This document shows, one piece after another, positions 8,873-17,667 of a DNA stretch of 64,000 bases; within the stretch, counting starts at the first letter, position 1, and each line of letters opens with the position of its first letter. The notes beneath the pieces are model-generated. The model was not told the DNA's origin. It was given only the letters and a program-made list of their open reading frames with translations, and did no database searches. The DNA lies in the NCBI RefSeq assembly GCF_030068605.1, contig NZ_JASJOU010000008.1:62001-126000 (forward strand), given 5' to 3'. Source of the stretch: Xanthocytophaga agilis (GTDB lineage: Bacteria; Bacteroidota; Bacteroidia; Cytophagales; 172606-1). Both the position numbers and the translations under genes were made by a program.

Positions 8873-10122
8873 ATCATCCACATTACTAGCTTTTTAATCA
8901 GCCAGCCATTTCTTTTTCGAATTGTAATGTATTCGTCTCCTCCAAACATTTGGTATATCGAAAATGTATACCAGTTTACCTTTTTATCAATTCTAAAAAG
9001 AGGCGTAATACCATAATCTTCAATTGAATTGACATTGTATTTGCGATATTGAGCGTATTGAGCAGTAGTCATAATCAAATATCGGTTCTCAACACCAACC
9101 AATTCTTTTAGTGCTGGATTTTCTGTCACAAGGCAAATTGTACGACGGGGCACAGGTCTCCTTTCTTTCATTTTCCGAAGAAACTCAGGCTCACAAGCAA
9201 ATGTTGTATCATCAAATTGAACAAAACAACTATCTATACCAATGTGCTCTAATAAATATTGATATAATACAGTATACTTATTTCGTTTAGACTTATTTAA
9301 TGGATTAGTGTCCATACTATCAGAGAGTCCATCGTTGTCTGTATCTGCATCCAGAGGGTTTGTGAAGCATCTTTGTTCCCAAATATCTTCCAATCCATCC
9401 TTGTCTGAGTCTTTTCTAAGTTCATCCAGATGAAAAGTAAGTACCCCACAATCTTTGAGTAACTCATACTCTGGAGATATTGCAGGCAAAACAGCTTGCT
9501 TCACCATACGAATCTGAGCAACTTCAATCTGAAAAGTAGAATCATTGACAATAAAAGGTAACTGAGAACGAGATTTAAGAAAGTAAAAACTTTCAACAGC
9601 TAAACCTGTAAAGTAATGCCTCCACTGCCCATGTTGAAAGATACCGATAGTATAATATCCATCTCTTCCATGATAAAGCATTGCCTTCATAGTACTCACC
9701 GAAGTCATCCGAACAATCCAGCTTTTACGTACTGTTTCAATAGTATCAGATTCCTCAAGTTCCCATATCGATTGAAGGCAGGAGTCGCTTTTACTGCCTT
9801 TGCTCTGAACAAAAAAATCCTGCGCCATCTGCCCATACTTTTTTCTGATAGGTGTAGGTTCCCAAGCCGATGTGAATGGCACTGAAGTCTGATTGAGAAA
9901 AGTAATATCTATTCCAATAAACCGAATAGAATCTATATAACTTTGGGAAACGGGTTCAAACTTTTTACTGTATCGGTGCAAGTGATTATAGTATTTTTCT
10001 TTTTCCTTACTTCCCAGGGATACTTTTCGAAAATCTATAGCTCCTTCTATATCCAGAAACCAAGAATATTGGAAATTAATCAGTATAAATGCAGTAATAA
10101 TACAGAAAAACGTATATTTCAT
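8869..10122 (-). CDS. Membrane-anchored or exported protein with TSP3-like calcium repeats
   Basis: This 417-aa protein has an N-terminal hydrophobic segment (KYTFFCIITAFILINFQYSW), a signal or anchor. Residues about 235-275 contain D-rich loops, DSDKDGLEDIWE and DADTDNDGLSDSMDTNPL, like thrombospondin type-3 / calcium-binding repeats found in Bacteroidota surface proteins. The rest is unassigned. It is probably extracytoplasmic, with structure stabilised by calcium. Its stop codon lies in the second copy of the GNAT-derived direct repeat, so the end of this gene may have been reshaped by that event. Confidence 0.75.
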   Translation of the reverse strand: MKYTFFCIITAFILINFQYSWFLDIEGAIDFRKVSLGSKEKEKYYNHLHRYSKKFEPVSQSYIDSIRFIGIDITFLNQTSVPFTSAWEPTPIRKKYGQMAQDFFVQSKGSKSDSCLQSIWELEESDTIETVRKSWIVRMTSVSTMKAMLYHGRDGYYTIGIFQHGQWRHYFTGLAVESFYFLKSRSQLPFIVNDSTFQIEVAQIRMVKQAVLPAISPEYELLKDCGVLTFHLDELRKDSDKDGLEDIWEQRCFTNPLDADTDNDGLSDSMDTNPLNKSKRNKYTVLYQYLLEHIGIDSCFVQFDDTTFACEPEFLRKMKERRPVPRRTICLVTENPALKELVGVENRYLIMTTAQYAQYRKYNVNSIEDYGITPLFRIDKKVNWYTFSIYQMFGGDEYITIRKRNGWLIKKLVMWMI

Positions 10123-10287
10123 ACAGGAGTCAGTTCACATCACATAGATGCAGATGAAGTTACTATTTCACACAATAGGAAGAGATTTTATAGCTGTAAG
10201 GAAAGTACCTTTCACAATGCCTTCGAATTAAACTTTTTTATCATTTTTCAATCAAAACATCTGACTAAACAATTTACTAGGCGCCAT

Positions 10288-11223
10288 ATGATGAGAACCG
10301 GCATATACATCTCTTTGACTATAGTACTCTTCACTATCTTTTCTTTTACAGGTTGTCGACGAAGAGATTCTATTCCTATCGACAATGTGTTTCGTTTTAA
10401 AGAGATACTAACTGTAGATGGTCTGCAAAGAACCTATACATTAAATCTACCTCCCACCTATTATACTTCTTCTGATTTTTCACTGGTTATTGCTATGCAT
10501 GGAGGCGGAGGAAATGCAGACCAGTTTGAAACCACCTCCAAACTAACCGATAAGGCTAATACTGCCGGATTTATTGTGGTGTATCCGGAAGGAGTTCAAA
10601 GCGATGGACTGCTGAAAGCTCGTACATGGAATGCAGGTGGATGTTGTGATTATGCCCGTGATCATAACATTGATGATGTAAACTTTATCAGGCAGCTTAT
10701 CAACCATCTGATAAGTACCTATAAAATAAATCCCAAAAGAGTTTATGCTACAGGGCATTCCAATGGAGGTATGTTGTCTTATCGTCTAGCCTGTGAGATG
10801 CCTGAAAAAATTGCAGCCATTGCAACCAGTTCCTGTACAATGGTAGTAAAACAACCTTGCAATCCATCTCGTCCGGTTCCGGTGTTGCATATGCATTCTG
10901 TAAAGGATGAACATGTTCCCTATAAGGGAGGTGTGGGTATCAGCAATGCGTATTTCCCTCCAGTTGATTCAGTATTGAATGTATGGTCAGCCATTAATGC
11001 CTGTTCTAACCCTGCTCAGGTTCTGGTCAATGACAACAGATACAAGTATACCAAATGGTCAGACTGTGAAGACAATGCAACTATACAGTACTACCTCACC
11101 CAAGATGGCGGCCATGGTTGGCCAGGAGGATTACCTGGAGGTCCTAATAGTGATACACCTTCGACAGTAATCAATGCCAATGATTTACTCTGGGATTTCT
11201 TCCAGCAGTATCAGCTTCCCTGA
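10288..11223 (+). CDS. Lipoprotein PHB-depolymerase/feruloyl-esterase-like (LpqC) hydrolase
   Basis: This 311-aa protein has a lipoprotein signal ending in FSFTGC, then an alpha/beta-hydrolase of the LpqC/PHB depolymerase esterase family: IAMHGGGGNADQF (oxyanion loop), GHSNGGM (nucleophile elbow), HMHSVKDEHVPY (acid) and DGGHGWPGG (catalytic His). It would cleave ester bonds outside the inner membrane, such as feruloyl or acetyl esters of plant polymers or polyhydroxyalkanoate. I placed the start at the ATG just before the signal peptide; the open frame continues 115 codons upstream but that stretch is antisense to the neighbouring gene. A second ATG follows immediately. Confidence 0.88.
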   Translation: MMRTGIYISLTIVLFTIFSFTGCRRRDSIPIDNVFRFKEILTVDGLQRTYTLNLPPTYYTSSDFSLVIAMHGGGGNADQFETTSKLTDKANTAGFIVVYPEGVQSDGLLKARTWNAGGCCDYARDHNIDDVNFIRQLINHLISTYKINPKRVYATGHSNGGMLSYRLACEMPEKIAAIATSSCTMVVKQPCNPSRPVPVLHMHSVKDEHVPYKGGVGISNAYFPPVDSVLNVWSAINACSNPAQVLVNDNRYKYTKWSDCEDNATIQYYLTQDGGHGWPGGLPGGPNSDTPSTVINANDLLWDFFQQYQLP

Positions 11224-11233
11224 TAATACGCCA

Positions 11234-11274
11234 AACTATCTCCTGCTTTAATTACATGAAAGCAGGAGATAGTT
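11234..11274 (+). terminator. Hairpin after the esterase gene
   Basis: AACTATCTCCTGCTTT pairs with its exact reverse complement around a short loop (16-bp stem), 10 bp after the esterase stop codon. No clear U-tract follows. Confidence 0.6.
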
Positions 11275-11436
11275 ATATGCTCCACTCTATATTCCCCACC
11301 CATTTTGATTCTGTCACATTTTCAGGCTGGTCTGTCACATTTGTAGGAAATATTCCTTATCCTATAGTAATCTTGGTAAAAGATACGAACAGAAATAGGT
11401 TTGTACAGATTTATTACCACTCAATTACTATATCCT

Positions 11437-13032
11437 ATGAAAATCAGATGGAGGGAGCATGAAATACTGTTAGTAACTATACTGACTATTATTACAGCAA
11501 TCAGTTATATAGCAGACTTACAACGCCTTGTGCCCTGGCAACTGGATGATATCCGCTCTCATTTTGCAAAAGACCATATTCTTTTTAGCCTTATCTGGAA
11601 CAGATTATTCCCACAAATAGGTGCATTACTGGTACTACACTTCTCTTATCTCTGGATCAATCTGAAAATACTACCCAACATATTGCAGTCAGATACAGAT
11701 AAAAAATTAGTTATCATAGAGTCCAAATTCGTTTCATTGGAAGTAATTAGTCATCTTTTCCCTAGAAAATACATCTGGGGTATTGTGCAACTGATATTGA
11801 TTAGCTATTTGCTGGCGTTGGGAGCTAATATAGCCTCTTATTTTGCACGTCCGCATTACGTTAACTATGGAGACTTCAGAATTCTGGCCTTGTTTGGATA
11901 CAATGACCATCCACTAACAAACTTATTAGCTGGATTTGGCCGGGCACTGACACTAGTATCTATCTACCTGGCATATGTTGCAATACGCGAATTCTGTATT
12001 CACTTCATTACCACAACTAGTCGTCGAAGCTCTTATTATATATTGGTGACCAACCAGATTACAGGCTCATTCATTATTTTCCTGTGTGTGCCTTTCTTTC
12101 TGGCGGTCTTTCATCTGGTTGGAGATACTCCATTCTTTGAAGTATACTTTGCCTTTATTCCGCCCTGTATTATCACTTATATCTATACAACCTATTGGTT
12201 ATTTCCACTGAAGGGCCAAAGATCCTTTTTACATTCCAGTGTTATTTTCCGCTTACTGTTTATTTTACTTCCACCCCTGATTTTTACTTTTGTTGCCGTA
12301 GAACATTATAATCCATTTATCAGACTCTTTTGGATCAATGTGGGACTTCAACTTTTTATTGTCACTCCTGTTTCATGGGTGTTGTATCAGCAAAAAGAAG
12401 ACAAAATCCTTCAGCTCAGAGGAGTCGAAAAGGAATTAGTCCGTTCCAAAACAGATCTGCAATTTCTGCGTTCTCAGATTAACCCTCACTTCTTGTTTAA
12501 TGCATTAAACACATTATATGGAACTGCTATACTGGATGGATCAGAACGGACTGCCGAAGGTATTCAAAAGCTAGGTGATATGATGCGATTTATGCTCCAT
12601 GAAAACAACCAGGATTTTATTTCCATGCATCGCGAAATAGATTATCTCAAAAACTATATCTCCTTACAAAAACTACGAATTCACTCCTCTTCAGCAATCG
12701 AAATTGAAGATACTATTGACTCTCAATACTGTAATCATACCATTGCACCTATGCTCCTGATTCCGTTTGTAGAAAATGCATTTAAACATGGTATAAGTCT
12801 GAATGAAAAATCATGGATAAAGATCAAACTGGAATGTGACCAGGAAACTATCCGGTTTGAGGTACGAAACAGTATGCATCTTCATAAAAGTAATGATCCG
12901 GAAAAGGAAAAATCAGGTATTGGGTTAAAAAATGTACTGGAACGTCTGAACTTGCTCTATAAACACAAACACCAGTTCAATGCACATGGAGATGGAAATG
13001 AGTTTGTTGTTCAACTGGTGATTCAACCTTAA
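11437..13032 (+). CDS. LytS-type sensor histidine kinase
   Basis: This protein is about 531 aa. Residues 1-330 are multi-spanning membrane sequence; a coiled region (residues ~325-350) leads into a His_kinase domain with QINPHFLFNALNTLYG, where the phosphoacceptor His lies, and an HATPase part with LIPFVENAFKHGI (N box) and SGIGLKNVLERL (G box). It would phosphorylate the LytTR regulator encoded 7 bp downstream. The ATG giving MKIRWREHE was chosen because the extra 12 upstream codons precede a better start just before the first membrane helix. The signal sensed is unknown. Confidence 0.92.
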   Translation: MKIRWREHEILLVTILTIITAISYIADLQRLVPWQLDDIRSHFAKDHILFSLIWNRLFPQIGALLVLHFSYLWINLKILPNILQSDTDKKLVIIESKFVSLEVISHLFPRKYIWGIVQLILISYLLALGANIASYFARPHYVNYGDFRILALFGYNDHPLTNLLAGFGRALTLVSIYLAYVAIREFCIHFITTTSRRSSYYILVTNQITGSFIIFLCVPFFLAVFHLVGDTPFFEVYFAFIPPCIITYIYTTYWLFPLKGQRSFLHSSVIFRLLFILLPPLIFTFVAVEHYNPFIRLFWINVGLQLFIVTPVSWVLYQQKEDKILQLRGVEKELVRSKTDLQFLRSQINPHFLFNALNTLYGTAILDGSERTAEGIQKLGDMMRFMLHENNQDFISMHREIDYLKNYISLQKLRIHSSSAIEIEDTIDSQYCNHTIAPMLLIPFVENAFKHGISLNEKSWIKIKLECDQETIRFEVRNSMHLHKSNDPEKEKSGIGLKNVLERLNLLYKHKHQFNAHGDGNEFVVQLVIQP

Positions 13033-13039
13033 AAAATAT

Positions 13040-13732
13040 ATGATGACAGCCATTGTTATAGATGATGAACCCATTGCACTGGAAATAATCAGAAGTCTTT
13101 CAGGGAAAGTAGCATTTATTGAATTCGAGGCATATTTCGCCAATGCGTTTGAGGCGGTGGACTTCATACAAAGAAATAAAGTAGACTTGCTTTTTCTGGA
13201 TATTAAGATGCCTGATATCTCAGGTATTGAGTTTCTGCAATCTCTTGCCAGTCCACCTATGGTTATCTTTACCACTGCCTATAGTGAACATGCTGTGCAA
13301 AGTTTTGAACTGGATGCTATTGATTATCTGCTTAAACCCTTTTCGCTATCACGTTTCTTAAAAGCCTGTACCAAAGCCCATGAACAATATGAACTCCGAA
13401 AAAATAATGTAATCGCACCACCTGCACCCTCATCCATCTTTATTAAAAGTGGGTACGAACAAATTCGTGTTGCACTTGACGAGATCTGGTATGTTGAAAG
13501 CAGTGGCAACTATATGAAGTTTGTACTTGAAAAACAAAAGATAGCCTCTCGACTTACCATGAGTGAAGCAGAAGCCCTTTTACCTGCTTCAGATTTTATA
13601 CGCATACACCGTTCATTTATTGTTTCAAAAAAGCAAGTTGGCAAAGTTGACAAACGGAGTGTATGGATACGACAAACCGAACTTCCGATTGGAGCAGCGT
13701 ATGTCCATGAAATTGAAAAAATCTTTCAGTAA
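13040..13732 (+). CDS. LytTR-family response regulator
   Basis: This 230-aa protein has an N-terminal receiver (VIDDEP acidic pocket, phosphoacceptor Asp in LLFLDIKMPDISG, FTTAYSEHAV switch region, DYLLKPF lysine) and a C-terminal LytTR DNA-binding domain (IRVALDEIWYVESSGNYMKF, then IRIHRSFIV). It is paired with the upstream kinase and followed 22 bp later by a beta-lactamase-fold gene, so the three probably form one operon. Confidence 0.95.
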   Translation: MMTAIVIDDEPIALEIIRSLSGKVAFIEFEAYFANAFEAVDFIQRNKVDLLFLDIKMPDISGIEFLQSLASPPMVIFTTAYSEHAVQSFELDAIDYLLKPFSLSRFLKACTKAHEQYELRKNNVIAPPAPSSIFIKSGYEQIRVALDEIWYVESSGNYMKFVLEKQKIASRLTMSEAEALLPASDFIRIHRSFIVSKKQVGKVDKRSVWIRQTELPIGAAYVHEIEKIFQ

Positions 13733-13754
13733 CCAACTTTAACTTACCAAACGT

Positions 13755-15143
13755 ATGCAAAAGATCATATTTGCCATTTCGATGGCACTGGGAATGCTAT
13801 GCCCTGTTTTTAGTCAGACTATACCTCAAAAACTGGATAATCTCCTGAATACCTATGCTCAATTGAATCAGTTTAATGGCACAGTACTGATAGCCAAAAA
13901 CGGAAAGATACTTCTGGAAAAAGGATATGGATTTCAGGATATCCAGACTAAAACACCTTGCAGTACTAAAACTATTTATCAGATTGCCTCTGTAACCAAG
14001 ACATTTACATCTGCCTTGGTTTTAAAATTGGCAGAACAGAAAAAGCTTTCACTATCGGACAAACTAACCCGATATTATCCCAATCTGCCACATGGTGACA
14101 GCATTACTATCGAACATCTGCTCACTCACACTTCTGGCATCCCCAGCATATCCTTAGATACCACAGAGATCAACAAAGAAGAAAACAAACTGGCAAATGA
14201 ATCAATTATGATCAATGCATTAATGAAAGGTCCAGCTTTGGATTTTGTTCCGGGTAGCAACTGGAACTATAGCAATCTGGGGTATGCATTGTTAGGATAC
14301 ATCATCCAAAAGGTAACCGGATTGTCTTACTATCATGCTCTCCGACACTATATCTTCCAGCCTTTGCAGATGACACATAGTGGATTTGATTTTATCCATC
14401 TGGCAGATTCCCATAAAGCCACCGGATATTATACCTATCCAACACGTTCCGAGACAGAATTAGCAACTATTCTGGATTCAGCAGGCCCTTTTGCAGCAGG
14501 AGCTATTTACTCTACTGTAGGTGATTTGTACAAGTGGCACAAAGGATTGCAAGATAATCAAGTAATCAGTAAGGCATTACAAGAGAAGGCTTATACTGCG
14601 TATAGAAACCGATATGGATACGGCTGGATAGTAGATTCGTTGTTTAATACGCGGATTGTATCTCATAGTGGTGATATATGGGGATTTAAAACTAATTTTA
14701 CCAGAGTTCCCACCAATGATATCTGTATTGTATTACTTAGTAATATAGAAGACAACGAACAGCTCACCACAATTACCAACAAGATTTTATCTATTCTCTA
14801 TCAATGGCCTTACAGCTTACCTTCGCCTCCCAAATCCCCTGTCCAACTAAGTATAGATTCATTGAGACACTATACAGGTATCTATAAGGTAGATCCAAAA
14901 TATAGCAATGCTATGTCACCAGAAATGCTGGAAATAAAGCTTGAAGGCATTAAGCTGATTGCTCAGGCTAGCCGCCAGTCCAGAAAAGGGCCACAATTTG
15001 AGATTACACCTCTAACCGGAAAGTATCTTGTATTAAAAGAGATAGGTGCAGAATTAGAAGTAGTGATAGATAATAAAGGAAAGGTATATCAACTATTTTC
15101 AGATCAATTCGGATTGAAGATTCCCTATAGGAAGGTTCCTTAA
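13755..15143 (+). CDS. Secreted serine beta-lactamase-fold hydrolase (class C/EstB type)
   Basis: This 462-aa protein has a signal peptide (MQKIIFAISMALGMLCPVFS). The catalytic domain has S-x-x-K in IASVTKTF, the Y-x-N motif in WNYSNLGYALLGY and an HSGD in place of the K-T-G triad. This is the serine hydrolase group that includes esterases, D-aminopeptidases and penicillin-binding-protein-like enzymes. A C-terminal region of about 110 residues is a beta-rich accessory domain. True beta-lactamase activity is not implied. It is the last gene of the lytSR operon, so it may be a direct target of that system. Confidence 0.9.
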   Translation: MQKIIFAISMALGMLCPVFSQTIPQKLDNLLNTYAQLNQFNGTVLIAKNGKILLEKGYGFQDIQTKTPCSTKTIYQIASVTKTFTSALVLKLAEQKKLSLSDKLTRYYPNLPHGDSITIEHLLTHTSGIPSISLDTTEINKEENKLANESIMINALMKGPALDFVPGSNWNYSNLGYALLGYIIQKVTGLSYYHALRHYIFQPLQMTHSGFDFIHLADSHKATGYYTYPTRSETELATILDSAGPFAAGAIYSTVGDLYKWHKGLQDNQVISKALQEKAYTAYRNRYGYGWIVDSLFNTRIVSHSGDIWGFKTNFTRVPTNDICIVLLSNIEDNEQLTTITNKILSILYQWPYSLPSPPKSPVQLSIDSLRHYTGIYKVDPKYSNAMSPEMLEIKLEGIKLIAQASRQSRKGPQFEITPLTGKYLVLKEIGAELEVVIDNKGKVYQLFSDQFGLKIPYRKVP

Positions 15144-15147
15144 GAAA

Positions 15148-15441
15148 TTATGTACTCATACTGTCCCACTTTTCCAGCAGCCAGACAGCTCGTCCAAAGT
15201 TCTGGCTGGCTGCTTTCTCAATCCAGTACTTGGCTTTCGTTAAATCCTTATCCAACATATCACCTTCCATGTATAGTTTTCCCAAATTATATTGTCCATG
15301 TGCCTGTCCGTTATCTGCTGTGGGATAATGAAATTCCACCTGACCCTCTATAGTAATATCCCAATAATCCCGTTGATTATGAAAATATACACAAAACAAC
15401 TCATTGCTTTTCCAGAAACAATTACCAATCCCTTTACACAA
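15148..15441 (-). pseudogene. Sel1-repeat C-terminal part, separated by an in-frame TAG
   Basis: This 97-codon segment (from a TTG) has a Sel1/TPR-like repeat: GQAHGQYNLGKLYMEGDML then KAKYWIEKAASQNFGRAVWL. It continues in the same frame as the gene upstream, separated only by one TAG and two codons. It has no good start of its own. The simplest reading is that both segments were one gene of about 279 codons before a nonsense change. An independently translated small protein is possible but less likely. Confidence 0.55.
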
Positions 15442-15447
15442 AGCAAT

Positions 15448-15987
15448 CTAGCCGCTTACTTCAAATCTATATACGAAAACCTGTCTAGTATTTGTATTCT
15501 CAAATCTCACATAGGTCCCCTGCTGCCAATCATATTCAAAATAAATACGGGCCTTCCATTGTTTGTCAGGTGATTTGTACACCTTACCCCAATAATCCCG
15601 AAACTCAAAGTTGTTATCCACAATATGTTGATATGCACTAGCAAAGTTTTCAGTCGGCCAATTATACATCTGTGCAGTATAGAGAATTGCCTCCTGAAAA
15701 CGATCTAAGAAATACCGTTGATACGTTTTATCATCCAAACCACTCATATCGTCAACACGCAAAGATTGGTATACACTCCCTGCATATCCTATATTGTAAG
15801 GCACTTTCTTATCTTCTTTCTCATCTACGAACCAGACAATCAGTCGAAAGATATTTTCGGTTGTACGTAGCCTAGTAAAATAGTACTCATATAAATGTCC
15901 CAGATGATCAATTAAATGCATTCTTAACAGAGACGGCAATTGGTGAGATTCAAAGCGATATTCAATAGATCGTAAATAAGCAGGCAT
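15448..15987 (-). CDS. Hypothetical protein, 179 aa (possibly truncated by a nonsense codon)
   Basis: This is a soluble, aromatic-rich protein starting MPAYLRSIEYRFESHQ; I recognise no domain in it. The stop is a TAG after VYRFEVSG, and the open frame resumes at once into a Sel1-like segment. So the original protein was probably longer, with an N-terminal unknown region and a C-terminal Sel1 repeat. It converges with the beta-lactamase-fold gene, with only 4 bp between that stop and the end of the Sel1 part. Confidence 0.65.
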   Translation of the reverse strand: MPAYLRSIEYRFESHQLPSLLRMHLIDHLGHLYEYYFTRLRTTENIFRLIVWFVDEKEDKKVPYNIGYAGSVYQSLRVDDMSGLDDKTYQRYFLDRFQEAILYTAQMYNWPTENFASAYQHIVDNNFEFRDYWGKVYKSPDKQWKARIYFEYDWQQGTYVRFENTNTRQVFVYRFEVSG

Positions 15988-16253
15988 AGCATTTCTTTAT
16001 AAGAACTCCATACGAAGAAATACTACGCCTGAATTAATTCCAATTTTATTGTATTACAAGTTTATGATGTACAACCGACTTTCCATTTTTTTACTTCTAC
16101 TACAAACATTCCTCTCTGTATGGCAAATGAATCTGCTCTTCTTCCTGTATGGCTTTCTCACTCATATAATTGTCTTATTGGAAAGATGAATAGTAAATTA
16201 ACCATTGTATTGTCTGAGGGATTGTGGTATATCTTTATTCTGTTCTATCTACT

Positions 16254-16439
16254 TCATCCAGGTATATTCATATATGCTTTTATAGAAAGGCCAAACCAAA
16301 GTAATTTTATATGTATTGGGATTGGATCGTCATCCAGCAACTCCATTAATGCATTTTCAAATTCATCCTGAGCATAATGAAAATTGACAGCTTTGAGATT
16401 ACGTAAATGATAATCAGGATAGCTTATTTTGAGAAGTAA
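16254..16439 (-). pseudogene. Coding-like remnant of about 60 codons, no start
   Basis: The minus strand has an open stretch reading YPDYHLRNLKAVNFHYAQDE then NALMELLDDDPIPIHIKLLW, ending at TGA. Its composition looks like real protein, but it starts right after an in-frame TAA and has no start codon. It looks like the decayed 3' end of a gene. The rest of 15988-16591 holds nothing I can support. Confidence 0.4.
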
Positions 16440-16591
16440 TTAAGCATATAGGTTTTGCTAGTTTAAATCCTGATTTTGTTTAATTAAATAATGAATGATT
16501 TGTGCAAAATGACCAACTAATAAAATCTTGGAAGTACAATATGTTTGACAATAGTTTGTTTTTCCAAATTCGTTATCTATCATTTAACTTC

Positions 16592-16637
16592 TAACAAAAA
16601 AGACCTCTCAATATATATTGAGAGGTCTTTTTTGTTA
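16592..16637 (-). terminator. Perfect palindromic terminator of the SASA esterase gene
   Basis: This 46-bp sequence is an exact inverted repeat centred on TATATA with GACCTCTC arms flanked by A6/T6. It forms a strong hairpin with a U-tract in either direction. It follows the esterase gene on the minus strand. Confidence 0.85.
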
Positions 16638-16700
16638 AATATCCTGAGATATTCTATTACAAACTTTCAGTTAACAGGCTTATCGAAATTATTTAAAAAA

Positions 16701-17570
16701 CTACTTTTGTTCAATAGATTTTATATTTTTTGAGGGACTCATGACCTCTTCAATAAACTTGTCCCCAAATCTTTTCCCTATTTCCACATACCCTTTTGTA
16801 GTAAAATGAACATTATTTTCTATAAAGTCTAAATCATCTGTTTTAATCATAGCAACATTTTTTATATTTACACTATCTTGTCTATTTTTTACCTTTTTCC
16901 AAAGCTTATCTTCTCCTTTTCCGATTTGAGCAAAAATAACAGGAAGATCTTCATTATGTAAATCGTGCCTTATGTCCTTAACAAACTTTTCAAAATACAC
17001 ATCCCAATCATTATAATGATCTGTACTATCTCCTTCAGCATCATTCTCACCCTGAAAAAACAATAGTCCTTTTATTTCTCCCTGTGAAGAAGAAGCTAAG
17101 GCTCTTTTTAACATAATCTGGTAAAGAGATTGTTCATCATAGCTTTTTTGCCATTGCCCTATATTAGTCCCTCCCCTTGCAACATTTATAATACCGACAT
17201 AGCTATTTTTATCATAGTCAATTATTTGCTTTGCAAAAGCAATACTTGGACCAATGCGATTACGAACAGGCTCTTTTCCAGGCAACCATAGATAGTTTTC
17301 ATTGAACATATATACTCGTCCATCTGTATTCACAGGTGTGTAGTCTTCGACATTTCCATCACCTTCCATGTTTGATTGGCCTGCAAGGATAAAAATAGAA
17401 AGCTTTCCTCTATGTTCAGGAGCAATTGCTTCTCTTTTCTCTTGTGGTATATAGGTGGGATTTGCTTTCTTTAAAAGATTACCCAGTCCATAATGTTTCT
17501 GTGTAATCATCCCCCCAAAGAAAGCTACTGCTATAATAATCAAAAATAGCAGTATGTATAGTTTTTTCAT
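16701..17570 (-). CDS. Membrane-anchored SASA-type (sialate O-acetylesterase-like) carbohydrate esterase
   Basis: This 289-aa protein has an N-terminal hydrophobic anchor (KKLYILLFLIIIAVAFFGGM). The SGNH/SASA domain has FILAGQSNMEGDG (catalytic Ser block), GTNIGQW, FFQGENDAEGD (oxyanion/Asn block) and VHFTTKGYVEIG (catalytic His). Such enzymes remove O-acetyl groups from sugars such as sialic acid or xylan. It probably acts in the periplasm. The ATG at MKKLYILL was preferred over an ATG four codons upstream. It appears monocistronic. Confidence 0.85.
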   Translation of the reverse strand: MKKLYILLFLIIIAVAFFGGMITQKHYGLGNLLKKANPTYIPQEKREAIAPEHRGKLSIFILAGQSNMEGDGNVEDYTPVNTDGRVYMFNENYLWLPGKEPVRNRIGPSIAFAKQIIDYDKNSYVGIINVARGGTNIGQWQKSYDEQSLYQIMLKRALASSSQGEIKGLLFFQGENDAEGDSTDHYNDWDVYFEKFVKDIRHDLHNEDLPVIFAQIGKGEDKLWKKVKNRQDSVNIKNVAMIKTDDLDFIENNVHFTTKGYVEIGKRFGDKFIEEVMSPSKNIKSIEQK

Positions 17571-17667
17571 ACAAATCGACAAATTCTATATCACTTTATA
17601 AGTGACAAAGCACCACCTCGCAATGTCTATCAGAACAAGAGGTGATGCCTTAAAAAATTAATTAAAA

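Noticed and set aside
9943-10287. N-terminal extension of the esterase
   Set aside because: It is antisense to the calcium-repeat gene, and a lipoprotein signal begins at the chosen ATG.
13755-15143. Antibiotic-resistance beta-lactamase
   Set aside because: The motifs (SVTK, YSN, HSGD) fit the broad serine hydrolase group, which mostly comprises esterases and peptidases.
16120-16371. 83-codon plus-strand frame
   Set aside because: It is low in complexity at its end and opposite a more protein-like minus-strand remnant; no start signal is seen.
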